Shown: in pieces, positions 35,688 through 44,638 of the stretch
Layout of the letters: each line of letters starts with the position of its first letter
Position numbering within the stretch: the first letter of the stretch is position 1
NCBI RefSeq assembly: GCF_000154445.1
Contig: NZ_DS499559.1
Reading direction: 5' to 3' (one strand)
Source: Intestinibacter bartlettii
GTDB taxonomy: Bacteria > Bacillota > Clostridia > Peptostreptococcales > Peptostreptococcaceae
Length of the DNA: 64,000 nucleotides
Translations under genes and position numbers: made by a program
Notes under the pieces: generated by a model
Database searches by the model: none
What the model was told of the DNA's origin: nothing
Seen by the model: the letters and a program-made list of their open reading frames with translations, nothing else

Positions 35688-36863
35688 ATGAATTATTATG
35701 ACAGAGCAAAAGAATTAGCAGAACAAACGGTTGCACACCGTCGTTATATGCATACAAATGCTGAAGCAGGATTAGATCTTCCAAAAACTAAAGCATATGT
35801 TATGGAACAATTAAGATCTTTCGGTATAGAGCCTAAAGATTGTGGTTATGGTGTAACCGCTACTCTTGGAAAAGGTGGAAAAGTATTATTACTACGTGCT
35901 GATATGGATGCACTTCCAATGGGAGAAGAGAGTGGAGAAGAATTTGCTTGTCCAACAGGAAAAACAGCACATACTTGCGGGCATGACTTCCATGCAGCTA
36001 TGTTACTTACAGCAGCAAGAATGTTAAAAGAAAATGAAGATGAATTAGAAGGAACTGTAAAATTAATGTTCCAACCAGCTGAAGAAACATTCGAAGGTAG
36101 CAAAAATATGATCGAAAATGGTATATTACAAAATCCACCAGTAGATGCAGCATTAGCATACCATGTTTCAGCAGGAAAAATGCCAGTTGGTCTATATATG
36201 TACAACAGCAAAGATACAATGATGTTCTCTGTTGATGGATTTAAAATAACATTGACAGGAAAAGGTTCACATGGGGCTTATCCTCATGCAGGTGTTGACC
36301 CAATAAATATTGGTGCACATGTACATCTTGCATTACAAGAATTAATAGCAAGAGAAAGTGATCCAACACATTCTTGTGTATTAACAGTAGGTAAATTCCA
36401 AGCAGGAACAGTTGGTAACATAATACCAGAAACTGCAGTATTAGAAGGAACTATACGTACAAATAAACCAGAATCAAGAGAATTACTTGTTCGTAGAATG
36501 AAAGAAGTTGCAGAAAGAGTTGCAGCAGTTTACGGAGGTAGCGCAGAAGTAGAAATGCTTTCAGAAGTACCACCACTAATCTGTAACCCAGAACTTACTG
36601 AAGAATTCGTAGGATATATGGAAGGAATGGGAATACCAGGACTTACAGGATACCCAGGAATATCAGCAAGTGCTTCAGAAGACTTCGCTGTTATAGCTGA
36701 GCAAATTCCAAGTACATTCATGTACTTATCAGCAGGATACCTTGATGAAAGAGGAGAAGCTCCAGCGCATAACCCAAAAGTTAAATTCAACGAAGATGTT
36801 TGTCCAATAGGATCTTCTTGTTTAGCACACTGTGCAACAGAATGGTTAAAAAACAATAAATAA
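35688..36863 (+). CDS. M20 family amidohydrolase
   Basis: The 391-residue metallohydrolase has 'LLLRADMDALPMGEESGEEF', 'THTCGHDFHAAMLL'-like 'AHTCGHDFHAAMLL', 'QPAEETFEGSKNMIENG' and the dimerisation domain from 'GFKITLTGKGSHGAYPHAGVDPIN'. These are hallmarks of the amidohydrolase/hippurate hydrolase/AbgB branch, which cleaves N-acyl or N-aroyl amino acids and related amides. It is followed at 103 bp by an MFS carrier, and a dedicated regulator is divergent. An uptake-and-cleavage unit is likely; the substrate is unknown. GGAG precedes the start. Confidence 0.88.
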   Translation: MNYYDRAKELAEQTVAHRRYMHTNAEAGLDLPKTKAYVMEQLRSFGIEPKDCGYGVTATLGKGGKVLLLRADMDALPMGEESGEEFACPTGKTAHTCGHDFHAAMLLTAARMLKENEDELEGTVKLMFQPAEETFEGSKNMIENGILQNPPVDAALAYHVSAGKMPVGLYMYNSKDTMMFSVDGFKITLTGKGSHGAYPHAGVDPINIGAHVHLALQELIARESDPTHSCVLTVGKFQAGTVGNIIPETAVLEGTIRTNKPESRELLVRRMKEVAERVAAVYGGSAEVEMLSEVPPLICNPELTEEFVGYMEGMGIPGLTGYPGISASASEDFAVIAEQIPSTFMYLSAGYLDERGEAPAHNPKVKFNEDVCPIGSSCLAHCATEWLKNNK

Positions 36864-36966
36864 TAATTAATTACTAAAATTTATACATTGAGAAAACGAT
36901 AGTCAAAAAATAATAACGTAAAATATATATTTAAGTAACGAAAAGGAATAAAAAGGAGATTATTTT

Positions 36967-38421
36967 ATGTCAAAAGAACGAAAGCAGCAAACTGTAGCAA
37001 TTCCGCTACCAAAAGCTAAGAAAAATTTAGTACAAATAGGATGTATATGCATTATGCTTTCAGTAGCAATGTATGGCCTTGTATTTTCAACATTAACAGC
37101 ACCAATATTAGAAAGTGTAGATGCAATGGGATATGTAGGATTATTCTCTATATTTGCAGCACTAGGTATATCAATAATGACACCAATAGGTGGAAAACTT
37201 GGAGACTTAATAGGACGTAGAAACATAGTAGTTATACCAGGTATCATATGTATAGTATGTGGTGTAGCATTTGCATTTGCACGCTCATTAGTTGCATTAA
37301 TGAGTTTACGTTTACTAATAAGTCTTGCACAAGGAGCTTTCACAGCAGCACCTTACATAATAATGGGATTAATTAATGAAAGAAAAGATGTACCAAAAGC
37401 AATGGGAATGTTAGCAGCAGCTGTAGCTGTTGGAGGATTTGGAGGAAGTATAATTGCAGGTATACTTACTGATATGAATATGCTTACTGTAGCAATAATT
37501 ATGCCAGCAGCACCTCTACTTATAGGAATAATATTAATCGGAATTAATATGCCAAACCAAAAACGTGAAGGAAAAGTTACTATAGATGTTCCTGGGATAA
37601 TAGCGTTAGTTGTTACACTTTGTGCGATTCTTTTATCTTTAAACTTTGGTTCATCAATAGGATGGGGTCATCCAACAATAATAGCAGGATTTGTTTTAGG
37701 AATAGTAGCATTCTATGCACTTATTAAAATTGAATCAAAAGCAAAAGAGCCACTTATACCTCTTACATTATTCAAAAATAAAAACTATATTGTACTTTTA
37801 GCAGTTGGTTTTGCCGCTTACTTCTATCAAAATGCAATGAACGTATATGCACCAATAGGAGCAATGCAAATAATGGGTAAATCAGCAAGTGTAGCAGGTG
37901 CTTTACAAATGCCTCGTACTATACTTACAATAATTATACCTATAATAGCTGGTACATGGGTAGGTAAGAAAACTTCAAATATGTGGAAAGCAATGGTAGC
38001 TGCAACTGCATTAACAGGTATCCCAATGTTAGTTATGGGATTCACTACACCAGCTACTTCAATAGTAATATACTTTGTAGCTCTTGCATTTACAGGAATT
38101 GCAGAAAGTTTCCGTTCTGTATCTATAACACCAGCTGCTCAGTTAATACTTGATCCGCAAGATATAGGTATAGGGACATCATTTGTAAACTTCTTTAATT
38201 CACTTTCTGGAACGATTGCTGCAACAATATTCGCGGTAGCATACAATATGAATACAGCTGCAGATCCAACAAATGTAGAATTAATACAAAATGGTGTTAA
38301 CGCAGTATTCTGGGTGGCAGCAATAGTAGGTCTTGTAGGACTTGCAATAGTTATATTATTTGTAAGACCACAAATGTCTGATAAAAAAGAATCAACTGAC
38401 CATACTGAAAAAACGGCTTAA
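36967..38421 (+). CDS. MFS transporter (DHA2-like)
   Basis: The 484-residue membrane protein has about 12-14 helices. It carries the MFS loop 2-3 motif 'GGKLGDLIGRRNIVVIPG' and a second-half motif near 'AGTWVGKKTSNMWKA'. The cytoplasmic N-terminus is Lys-rich. The distribution of helices resembles DHA2/EmrB-type drug:H+ antiporters, but family members also move metabolites. Co-orientation with the M20 amidohydrolase and a shared regulator suggest it carries that enzyme's substrate or product. AAGGAG precedes the ATG. A hairpin terminator follows. Confidence 0.82.
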   Translation: MSKERKQQTVAIPLPKAKKNLVQIGCICIMLSVAMYGLVFSTLTAPILESVDAMGYVGLFSIFAALGISIMTPIGGKLGDLIGRRNIVVIPGIICIVCGVAFAFARSLVALMSLRLLISLAQGAFTAAPYIIMGLINERKDVPKAMGMLAAAVAVGGFGGSIIAGILTDMNMLTVAIIMPAAPLLIGIILIGINMPNQKREGKVTIDVPGIIALVVTLCAILLSLNFGSSIGWGHPTIIAGFVLGIVAFYALIKIESKAKEPLIPLTLFKNKNYIVLLAVGFAAYFYQNAMNVYAPIGAMQIMGKSASVAGALQMPRTILTIIIPIIAGTWVGKKTSNMWKAMVAATALTGIPMLVMGFTTPATSIVIYFVALAFTGIAESFRSVSITPAAQLILDPQDIGIGTSFVNFFNSLSGTIAATIFAVAYNMNTAADPTNVELIQNGVNAVFWVAAIVGLVGLAIVILFVRPQMSDKKESTDHTEKTA

Positions 38422-38451
38422 ATTTAAAAATTAAAATATTATAATATAATG

Positions 38452-38504
38452 AAGGAATGTTTTGTATATGTTCAATTTGAACGATATGGAACATTCCTTT
38501 TGTT
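38452..38504 (+). terminator. Terminator after the MFS gene
   Basis: AAGGAATGTT pairs with AACATTCCTT, with inner GTTC/GAAC pairing, followed by TTGTTAT. Confidence 0.8.
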
Positions 38505-38597
38505 ATATAATGAATAAAAGATATTATTTTAAAATTGTAAATAAAGAAAACTTGAAAAAATATTTCGGATAGAGTTTAAAATTGGGGAGGGAATATT

Positions 38598-39959
38598 ATG
38601 AAAATAGACTATGGACTAGAAATGAGTCAATCACAAAAGATTATTGTGTCTACTAATTTAGTACAATCTTTAAAAATTTTAAGCATGACAACATTAGAAT
38701 TAGAAGATGAAATAAAAAAACAAGCCGAGGAAAACCCTATTATAGAAGTCGAGATGCAAAACAGTGAAAGAAAAGTTGATTGGGAAAGATATATAAATCA
38801 TTTGAAACATCATACTTATAATGATAAAAATGAATCTAGATACAATGCAGATAGTAAAATGGATTTTGAAAATATAATAAGTAATAATCAAAATTTATAT
38901 GACTATCTCAAAGAGCAAATAAATTGCTATAAAATAGATAAAACTGAGGAGAAGGTGTGCGAATATATAATAGATAGTTTAGATGAAAATGGATACTTAA
39001 AAGATGAAGATTTAGTAATCAAAGATCTAAATATAGATTCTAAGATATATAATAGATGCAAAAAATACATTCAGTCGCTTGAACCTAGTGGAGTAGGGGG
39101 AAGTAATTTAGAAGAATCCTTGATTATACAACTTAGAAATTTAGATATAAAAGATGGATTACTTGAAGATATTATAAAAAATGATTTAAATTGCATAGGA
39201 AATAAAAAAATAAGTTTAATATGCAAGAAATACAATATAAATAAATCTCAGTGTATGAATTATATTAAATTAATAAAAAGTCTCGATCCGAAACCATGTG
39301 AAAAGTTTAAATTAAAAGATATTATATATATAAAACCAGATGTAACAGTAAAAAAAATAGATGGAGAATTTGTTTTAGAGGGAAATAATACAAATGATAT
39401 AAATATACATATAAATTCATTTTATAAAGAAATATTAAATGATGAAAGTTCGGATATTGTTGCAAAAGAATTTATAAAAGATAGATTAGACAGTGCTTTA
39501 AACTTAATAAAAAGTATAGAACATAGAAAATCCACAACAATAATGATAGCTAATTCAATATTAAATAAGCAAAAAGACTTCTTTGAAAAGGGAATACACT
39601 ATATAAAACCGATGAAAATGCAAGAATTAGCACAAGAACTTAATATACATCAATCAACTATAAGCAGAGGGGTAAACGGAAAGTATATGTTAACTCCATT
39701 TGGACTATTTGAATTTAAATATTTCTTTTCAAAAGGTTTAGAGACTCAAGAAACAGAGGGTGTATCTTCAATCAGTATAAAAAAATTTATTAAGGATACA
39801 ATAAAAAACGAAGATAAATCGAAACCATTAAGTGATGAAAAAATAAAAGTAATGTTGAATAACCAAGGTATAAATATTGCAAGAAGAACTGTTTCAAAAT
39901 ATAGAGAAGAGTTAGAAATATTACCATCAAGCAAAAGAAAAACTTTGATTTCTAAATAA
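38598..39959 (+). CDS. rpoN: RNA polymerase sigma-54 factor
   Basis: Sigma-54 directs RNA polymerase to -24/-12 promoters that need enhancer-binding activators. The N-terminal activator-interaction region starts 'LEMSQSQKIIVSTNLVQSLKILSMTTLELEDEIKKQAEENPIIEVE'. The core-binding domain follows (about 90-300). 'MQELAQELNIHQSTISRGVNGKYMLTPFG' is the DNA-binding helix-turn-helix, and the RpoN box 'ARRTVSKYRE' lies near residue 433. At 453 residues it is full length (also called SigL in Firmicutes). It sits directly upstream of cggR, an arrangement also seen in Clostridioides. Confidence 0.95.
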   Translation: MKIDYGLEMSQSQKIIVSTNLVQSLKILSMTTLELEDEIKKQAEENPIIEVEMQNSERKVDWERYINHLKHHTYNDKNESRYNADSKMDFENIISNNQNLYDYLKEQINCYKIDKTEEKVCEYIIDSLDENGYLKDEDLVIKDLNIDSKIYNRCKKYIQSLEPSGVGGSNLEESLIIQLRNLDIKDGLLEDIIKNDLNCIGNKKISLICKKYNINKSQCMNYIKLIKSLDPKPCEKFKLKDIIYIKPDVTVKKIDGEFVLEGNNTNDINIHINSFYKEILNDESSDIVAKEFIKDRLDSALNLIKSIEHRKSTTIMIANSILNKQKDFFEKGIHYIKPMKMQELAQELNIHQSTISRGVNGKYMLTPFGLFEFKYFFSKGLETQETEGVSSISIKKFIKDTIKNEDKSKPLSDEKIKVMLNNQGINIARRTVSKYREELEILPSSKRKTLISK

Positions 39960-40045
39960 AAATAGTATAAAAACGAAATTTAAGTTAAAATATAGACGAA
40001 AAATTAATTATATGTTAAAAAAAAGCAAAAATTTGAGAAAACATA

Positions 40046-40074
40046 TTGAAAAAATTTTATATCTAAGGTAAAAT
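40046..40074 (+). promoter_or_regulatory. Promoter of the cggR-gap glycolytic operon
   Basis: TTGAAA (40046-40051), a 17-bp spacer and TAAAAT (40069-40074) place the transcript start near 40081, just before the CggR operator. Confidence 0.75.
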
Positions 40075-40085
40075 AAAAATATCTT

Positions 40086-40123
40086 GTGGGACACAAATTA
40101 ATACATAGGACAAAAAAAGTCCC
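40086..40123 (+). promoter_or_regulatory. CggR operator
   Basis: GGGAC (40088-40092) and AGGAC (40107-40111) are direct repeats 19 bp apart. The second forms the inverted repeat GGAC-7-GTCC (40108-40122). This follows the pattern of the B. subtilis CggR operator (two direct CGGGAC-N6-TGTC elements). It lies just downstream of the promoter, where bound CggR blocks transcription until fructose-1,6-bisphosphate accumulates. Confidence 0.75.
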
Positions 40124-40148
40124 AGAACAGAAAATGAGGGATAGACTT

Positions 40149-41216
40149 ATGAATAATTTTTTAAAAATACAACAAAAACTGATTCCACAAGTTGTTGAAA
40201 TAATGACGAAACGTTACTCAATTCTTAGACAAATATACTTATGCGAAACTATTGGAAGAAGGAGTTTAGCTGGTGTATTAAAACTAAGTGAGAGAGTAAT
40301 TCGTTCGGAGACGGAAGTACTAAGAGAACAAGGTCTTATAAAAGTAGAAACTTCAGGCATGACAATAACAGAAGAAGGAATAGAACTTCTTGAACAGTTA
40401 AAAGATACAATGAATGAAGTTATGGGATTATCTACATTAGAAGAGAGACTAACACAATTATTAGGTATAAAGAAAGTAATACTTGTTCCTGGTGACTATG
40501 AAAAAAATGAAAGTATTTTAGTCGATGTAGCAAGATCAGCAGCATCATATTTCACACATATAATACAAGAAGATGATATAGTTTCAATAACAGGTGGAAC
40601 AACTATGCTAGAGTTTTCAAAAGGTATTAAAACCGATAAGAAATTTGAAAATGTAACAATAGTTCCAGCTAGAGGTAGTGTGGGGTTAGATATAGAGATA
40701 CAATCAAATAATATAGCATCAGATATGAGTAAAAGATTACACTCAAAATACGAATTACTTAATTTACCTGATAAATTAGGAAAAGAATCTATGATGATGT
40801 TAGCTCAAGAGCCAGAAATAAAAAGAACTCTAGATTTAGTTTCTAATTCAAATATAGTAGTCTTTGGAGTTGGCAGAGCTGATGAAATGATACTAAAGCG
40901 AAACTTACCAGAAAGTAAAACACAAGAAATATTAGACAAAGGTGCAATAGGCGAATCCTTTGGATATTATTTCAATCAATCAGGTGAGATTGTATATAGA
41001 TTAAATACAATCGGAATTGATTTAGAAAGTGTTAAACAAGCAAGAAATGTTATTGCAGTATTTGCTGGATCTAAAAAAGTAGAAGCTTTTCTAGCAATTT
41101 CTAAAATAAACGAGAACTTAGTTTTAGTAACTGACGAGCATAGTGGAAGAAAACTTATTGATTTATTAAAACATCAAGATGAAATAAAAAATCAAGAACA
41201 AGATAATGAAAAATAA
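40149..41216 (+). CDS. cggR: Central glycolytic genes regulator (SorC family)
   Basis: CggR represses the gap-pgk-tpi-gpmI-eno genes and is relieved by fructose-1,6-bisphosphate. An N-terminal helix-turn-helix (about 20-70) precedes the SorC sugar-binding domain with 'VSITGGTTMLEFSKGI', 'VPARGSVGLDIEIQSNNIA' and 'FGVGRADEM'. I start it at 40149 (355 residues). AGGGA sits 8 nt upstream, and 'MNNFLKIQQKLIPQVVEIMTKRYSIL' aligns with the start of B. subtilis CggR. A GTG at 40086 extends the frame by 21 codons but runs through the operator and is unlikely to be used. gapA follows 84 bp downstream. Confidence 0.93.
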   Translation: MNNFLKIQQKLIPQVVEIMTKRYSILRQIYLCETIGRRSLAGVLKLSERVIRSETEVLREQGLIKVETSGMTITEEGIELLEQLKDTMNEVMGLSTLEERLTQLLGIKKVILVPGDYEKNESILVDVARSAASYFTHIIQEDDIVSITGGTTMLEFSKGIKTDKKFENVTIVPARGSVGLDIEIQSNNIASDMSKRLHSKYELLNLPDKLGKESMMMLAQEPEIKRTLDLVSNSNIVVFGVGRADEMILKRNLPESKTQEILDKGAIGESFGYYFNQSGEIVYRLNTIGIDLESVKQARNVIAVFAGSKKVEAFLAISKINENLVLVTDEHSGRKLIDLLKHQDEIKNQEQDNEK

Positions 41217-41300
41217 AATTAGTGAATAACTAATAGAAGTATTAGTAAAATAGATAAAATAGTATAAAAATAGGTTTTATTTTTAGGAGGTTAAATCACA

Positions 41301-42308
41301 ATGGTTAAAGTAGCAATTAATGGTTTTGGTAGAATAGGAAGATTAGCATTAAGAAAATTAATGGAACAAACTGACAAATTTGAAGTAGTAGCAATAAATG
41401 ACTTAACAGATGCAAAAATGTTAGCTCACTTATTCAAATATGATACTGCTCAAGGTAGATTCAACGGTGAAATAGAAGTTAAAGAAGGTGCTTTCGTAGT
41501 TAATGGAAAAGAAATAAAAGTAACTGCTGAAAGAAATCCAGAAAACTTACCATGGGCTGAATTAGGGGTAGACATAGTATTAGAATGTACAGGATTCTTT
41601 ACTTCTCAAGAAAAAGCTGAAGCACATATAAAAGCAGGAGCTAAAAAAGTTGTTATATCTGCACCAGCAACTGGAGATGTTAAAACAATAGTATACAACG
41701 TAAACAACGATATATTAGATGGTACAGAAACAGTTATATCAGGAGCTTCTTGTACAACTAACTGTTTAGCACCAATGGTTAAAACTTTAAATGACAAATT
41801 TGGTGTTGAAAAAGGTTTAATGACAACTATACATGCATACACTAACGATCAAAATACTTTAGATGGTCCTCACCCAAAAGGTGACTTAAGAAGAGCTAGA
41901 GCTGCTGCAGGAAATATAGTTCCAAATACTACAGGTGCTGCAAAAGCTATAGGTTTAGTTATACCAGAATTAAAAGGTAAATTAGACGGAGCTGCTCAAA
42001 GAGTTCCAGTTGTAACTGGTTCTTTAACTGAATTAGTTTGTACATTAAACAAAAACGTAACAATAGAAGAAGTTAACGCTGCTATGAAAGAAGCTGCAAA
42101 TGAATCATTCGGATATACTGAAGAATACTTAGTATCTTCTGATATAGTAGGAATGAGCTTTGGTTCATTATTCGATGCAACTCAAACAAGAGTTATGGAA
42201 GTTGACGGAAAACAATTAGTTAAAGTTGTTTCTTGGTATGACAATGAAATGTCTTATACATCTCAATTAATAAGAACTTTAGGATATTTTGCAAACTTAG
42301 CAAAATAG
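41301..42308 (+). CDS. gap: Glyceraldehyde-3-phosphate dehydrogenase
   Basis: The enzyme converts glyceraldehyde 3-phosphate to 1,3-bisphosphoglycerate with NAD. The 335-residue protein has 'VAINGFGRIGRLA' (NAD fold), the catalytic Cys in 'SGASCTTNCLAP', 'HPKGDLRRARAAAGNIVPNTTGAA' and 'WYDNEMSYTSQL'. AGGAGG precedes the start. It is the first structural gene after cggR. A terminator follows, so gap may be expressed both alone and as part of longer transcripts. Confidence 0.98.
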   Translation: MVKVAINGFGRIGRLALRKLMEQTDKFEVVAINDLTDAKMLAHLFKYDTAQGRFNGEIEVKEGAFVVNGKEIKVTAERNPENLPWAELGVDIVLECTGFFTSQEKAEAHIKAGAKKVVISAPATGDVKTIVYNVNNDILDGTETVISGASCTTNCLAPMVKTLNDKFGVEKGLMTTIHAYTNDQNTLDGPHPKGDLRRARAAAGNIVPNTTGAAKAIGLVIPELKGKLDGAAQRVPVVTGSLTELVCTLNKNVTIEEVNAAMKEAANESFGYTEEYLVSSDIVGMSFGSLFDATQTRVMEVDGKQLVKVVSWYDNEMSYTSQLIRTLGYFANLAK

Positions 42309-42316
42309 TTTAGGAT

Positions 42317-42358
42317 AAGGTCCGGGTTTGTAGTATCTGCTACAGCTCCGGACTTTTT
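42317..42358 (+). terminator. Terminator after gap
   Basis: AAGGTCCGGG pairs with CTCCGGACTT, and inner TGTAG/GCTACA extends the stem, followed by TTTTTT. It would end many transcripts after gap and raise gap over pgk. Confidence 0.88.
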
Positions 42359-42592
42359 TAGGATAAGACGCAATAAATAAATTAAATATAAAAATAAAAC
42401 TACTTGATATGAATTATCAATTTAAATTAGAAAATAACCTAAAATGTTTAAATATATATAAATAAAAGATTTTACAAATAAAATACGAAATCAAAATATA
42501 AGATAAATGACATTTAATTACAAATTTGTCTAAAAATATGATATATTAAAAAAGGAAAATACGTTTACTTTGAAAGGAGTTTAATTTTAATT

Positions 42593-43795
42593 ATGTCAAT
42601 GTTAAATAAAAAAACGATAGAAGATATAAACGTTGCGGGGAAAAAAGTATTAGTAAGATGCGACTTCAACGTACCACTACAAGATGGGGTAATAACTGAC
42701 GAAAATAGATTAGTAGGTGCACTACCAACTATAAAATATTTAATAGCACAAGGAGCAAAAGTTATATTATGCTCTCACTTAGGAAAACCAAAAGGAGAAC
42801 CTAAACCAGAATTATCATTAGCACCAGTTGCAAAAAGATTATCAGAAATGTTAGGACAAGAAGTAGTTTTCGCTGCTGATGCTAATGTTGTTGGTGAAAA
42901 TGCAAAAGCTGCTGTTTCAAACATGAAAGATGGAGATGTTGTTTTATTAGAAAACACTAGATACAGAAAAGAAGAAACTAAAAACGAAGAAAACTTCTCT
43001 AAAGAATTAGCTTCTTTAGCTGATATATTCGTTAACGATGCTTTCGGAACTGCTCATAGAGCACACTGTTCAACTGTTGGTGCAGGACAATTTTTAGAAG
43101 AAAGAGCTTGCGGATATTTAATTCAAAAAGAATTAAAATTCTTAGGTGAAGCTGTTGCTAACCCAGTTAGACCTTTCACTGCAATATTAGGTGGAGCAAA
43201 AGTTTCTGACAAAATAAACGTTATAAATCAATTATTAGACAAAGTTGACAACTTAATAATAGGTGGAGGAATGGCTTATACATTCCTAAAATCTCAAGGA
43301 TATGAAATAGGAGATTCTTTATTAGAAGCAGATAAAGTTGACTATGCAAAAGAAATGATAGAAAAAGCAGAAGCTAAAGGTGTTAAATTATATTTACCAG
43401 TAGACTTCAAAACTGCTGACAGATTCGCTGCTGATGCTGAAGTTGCAATAACTGAAGATCAAAATATAGCTGACGGATACCAAGGTTTAGATATAGGACC
43501 AAAAACAGTAGAAAAATTTGTAGATGTTGTTAACAATTCAAAAACAATAGTATGGAACGGACCAATGGGTGTATTTGAATTTGAAGCATTTGCAGGTGGT
43601 ACTTTAGCAATAGCAAAAGCTATGGCTGCTTTAGAAGATGCAACTACTGTAATCGGTGGTGGAGATAGTGCTGCTGCTGTTAACCAATTAGGATTCGGAG
43701 ACAAAATGACTCATGTTTCTACTGGTGGTGGAGCATCACTTGAATTCTTAGAAGGTAAAGAATTACCAGGTATAGCTGCTTTAGATAACAAATAA
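42593..43795 (+). CDS. pgk: Phosphoglycerate kinase
   Basis: Pgk makes ATP and 3-phosphoglycerate from 1,3-bisphosphoglycerate. The 400-residue protein has 'KKVLVRCDFNVPLQDG', 'LCSHLGKPKG', 'RYRKEETKNEENFSKELA', 'NDAFGTAHRAHCSTVG', 'AILGGAKVSDKI' and the C-terminal 'VIGGGDSAAAV...HVSTGGGASLEFLEGK'. AAGGAG lies 13 nt before the chosen ATG; a second in-frame ATG two codons on is farther still. A 234-bp gap after the gap terminator could contain its own promoter, which I could not place with certainty. Confidence 0.98.
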   Translation: MSMLNKKTIEDINVAGKKVLVRCDFNVPLQDGVITDENRLVGALPTIKYLIAQGAKVILCSHLGKPKGEPKPELSLAPVAKRLSEMLGQEVVFAADANVVGENAKAAVSNMKDGDVVLLENTRYRKEETKNEENFSKELASLADIFVNDAFGTAHRAHCSTVGAGQFLEERACGYLIQKELKFLGEAVANPVRPFTAILGGAKVSDKINVINQLLDKVDNLIIGGGMAYTFLKSQGYEIGDSLLEADKVDYAKEMIEKAEAKGVKLYLPVDFKTADRFAADAEVAITEDQNIADGYQGLDIGPKTVEKFVDVVNNSKTIVWNGPMGVFEFEAFAGGTLAIAKAMAALEDATTVIGGGDSAAAVNQLGFGDKMTHVSTGGGASLEFLEGKELPGIAALDNK

Positions 43796-43875
43796 TAATT
43801 ACTTAGACAATATATAAAGACAGTTTAGAGATAAAGAGAATAGATTAAAACGTATATTCAAGGGGAGGAACTCAA

Positions 43876-44622
43876 ATGAGAAAACCAATAATCGCTGGAA
43901 ACTGGAAAATGAATAAAAATATAAAAGAAGCTTTAGAATTTGTTAAAGAAGTTGGAGCTAGAGCTGATAGAGATGATGTTGAGGCTGTAATATGCGCACC
44001 ATTTTTACAATTAAAAGACCTTAAAGAAGCAACTAAAGGTACTAAAATAAAAGTTGGTGCTCAAAATATGCACTTTGAAACTTCAGGAGCTTTCACAGGA
44101 GAAGTTTCTGCTGAAATGTTACAAGAAATAGGAATGGATTACGTTATAATAGGACATTCTGAAAGAAGAGAATACTTTGGAGAAACTGATGAAACAGTAA
44201 ACAAAAAAGTATTAAAAGCATTACAAATAGGTATAAACCCAATATTATGCTGTGGTGAAACTTTAGAACAAAGAGAAGCTGGAGTTACTAAAGACCATGT
44301 TAAAACTCAAATATTAGCAGGATTAAAAGACGTAACTAATGAAGATTTAGTTAAAGTTGTTATAGCTTATGAACCAATCTGGGCTATAGGAACTGGAAAA
44401 ACTGCAACTGCAGAACAAGCTAATGATGTTATATCATACATAAGAGAAGTTGTAGCTTCAGTTTATGGAGATTTAGCTAACGAAGTTAGAATCCAATATG
44501 GCGGAAGTGTTAAACCAGCTAACGTAGCAGAAATAATGGGACAAAGTGACATAGATGGAGCTTTAGTTGGTGGAGCATCACTTAAAGCTGATGATTATGT
44601 TGCTCTTGTAAATTTCAAATAG
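43876..44622 (+). CDS. tpiA: Triosephosphate isomerase
   Basis: TpiA interconverts dihydroxyacetone phosphate and glyceraldehyde 3-phosphate. The 248-residue barrel has 'IAGNWKMNK' (catalytic Lys), 'VIIGHSERREYFGE' (catalytic His), 'VIAYEPIWAIGTGKTAT' (catalytic Glu and the mobile loop) and 'IQYGGSVKPANV'. GGGGAGG precedes the start. It is followed at 16 bp by gpmI in the same operon. Confidence 0.98.
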   Translation: MRKPIIAGNWKMNKNIKEALEFVKEVGARADRDDVEAVICAPFLQLKDLKEATKGTKIKVGAQNMHFETSGAFTGEVSAEMLQEIGMDYVIIGHSERREYFGETDETVNKKVLKALQIGINPILCCGETLEQREAGVTKDHVKTQILAGLKDVTNEDLVKVVIAYEPIWAIGTGKTATAEQANDVISYIREVVASVYGDLANEVRIQYGGSVKPANVAEIMGQSDIDGALVGGASLKADDYVALVNFK

Positions 44623-44638
44623 GAGTGAAGTAATACAA

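Noticed and set aside
40086..40148. GTG-initiated 21-codon extension of cggR
   Set aside because: It runs through the CggR operator and has no ribosome site; the internal ATG at 40149 has both ribosome site and family alignment.
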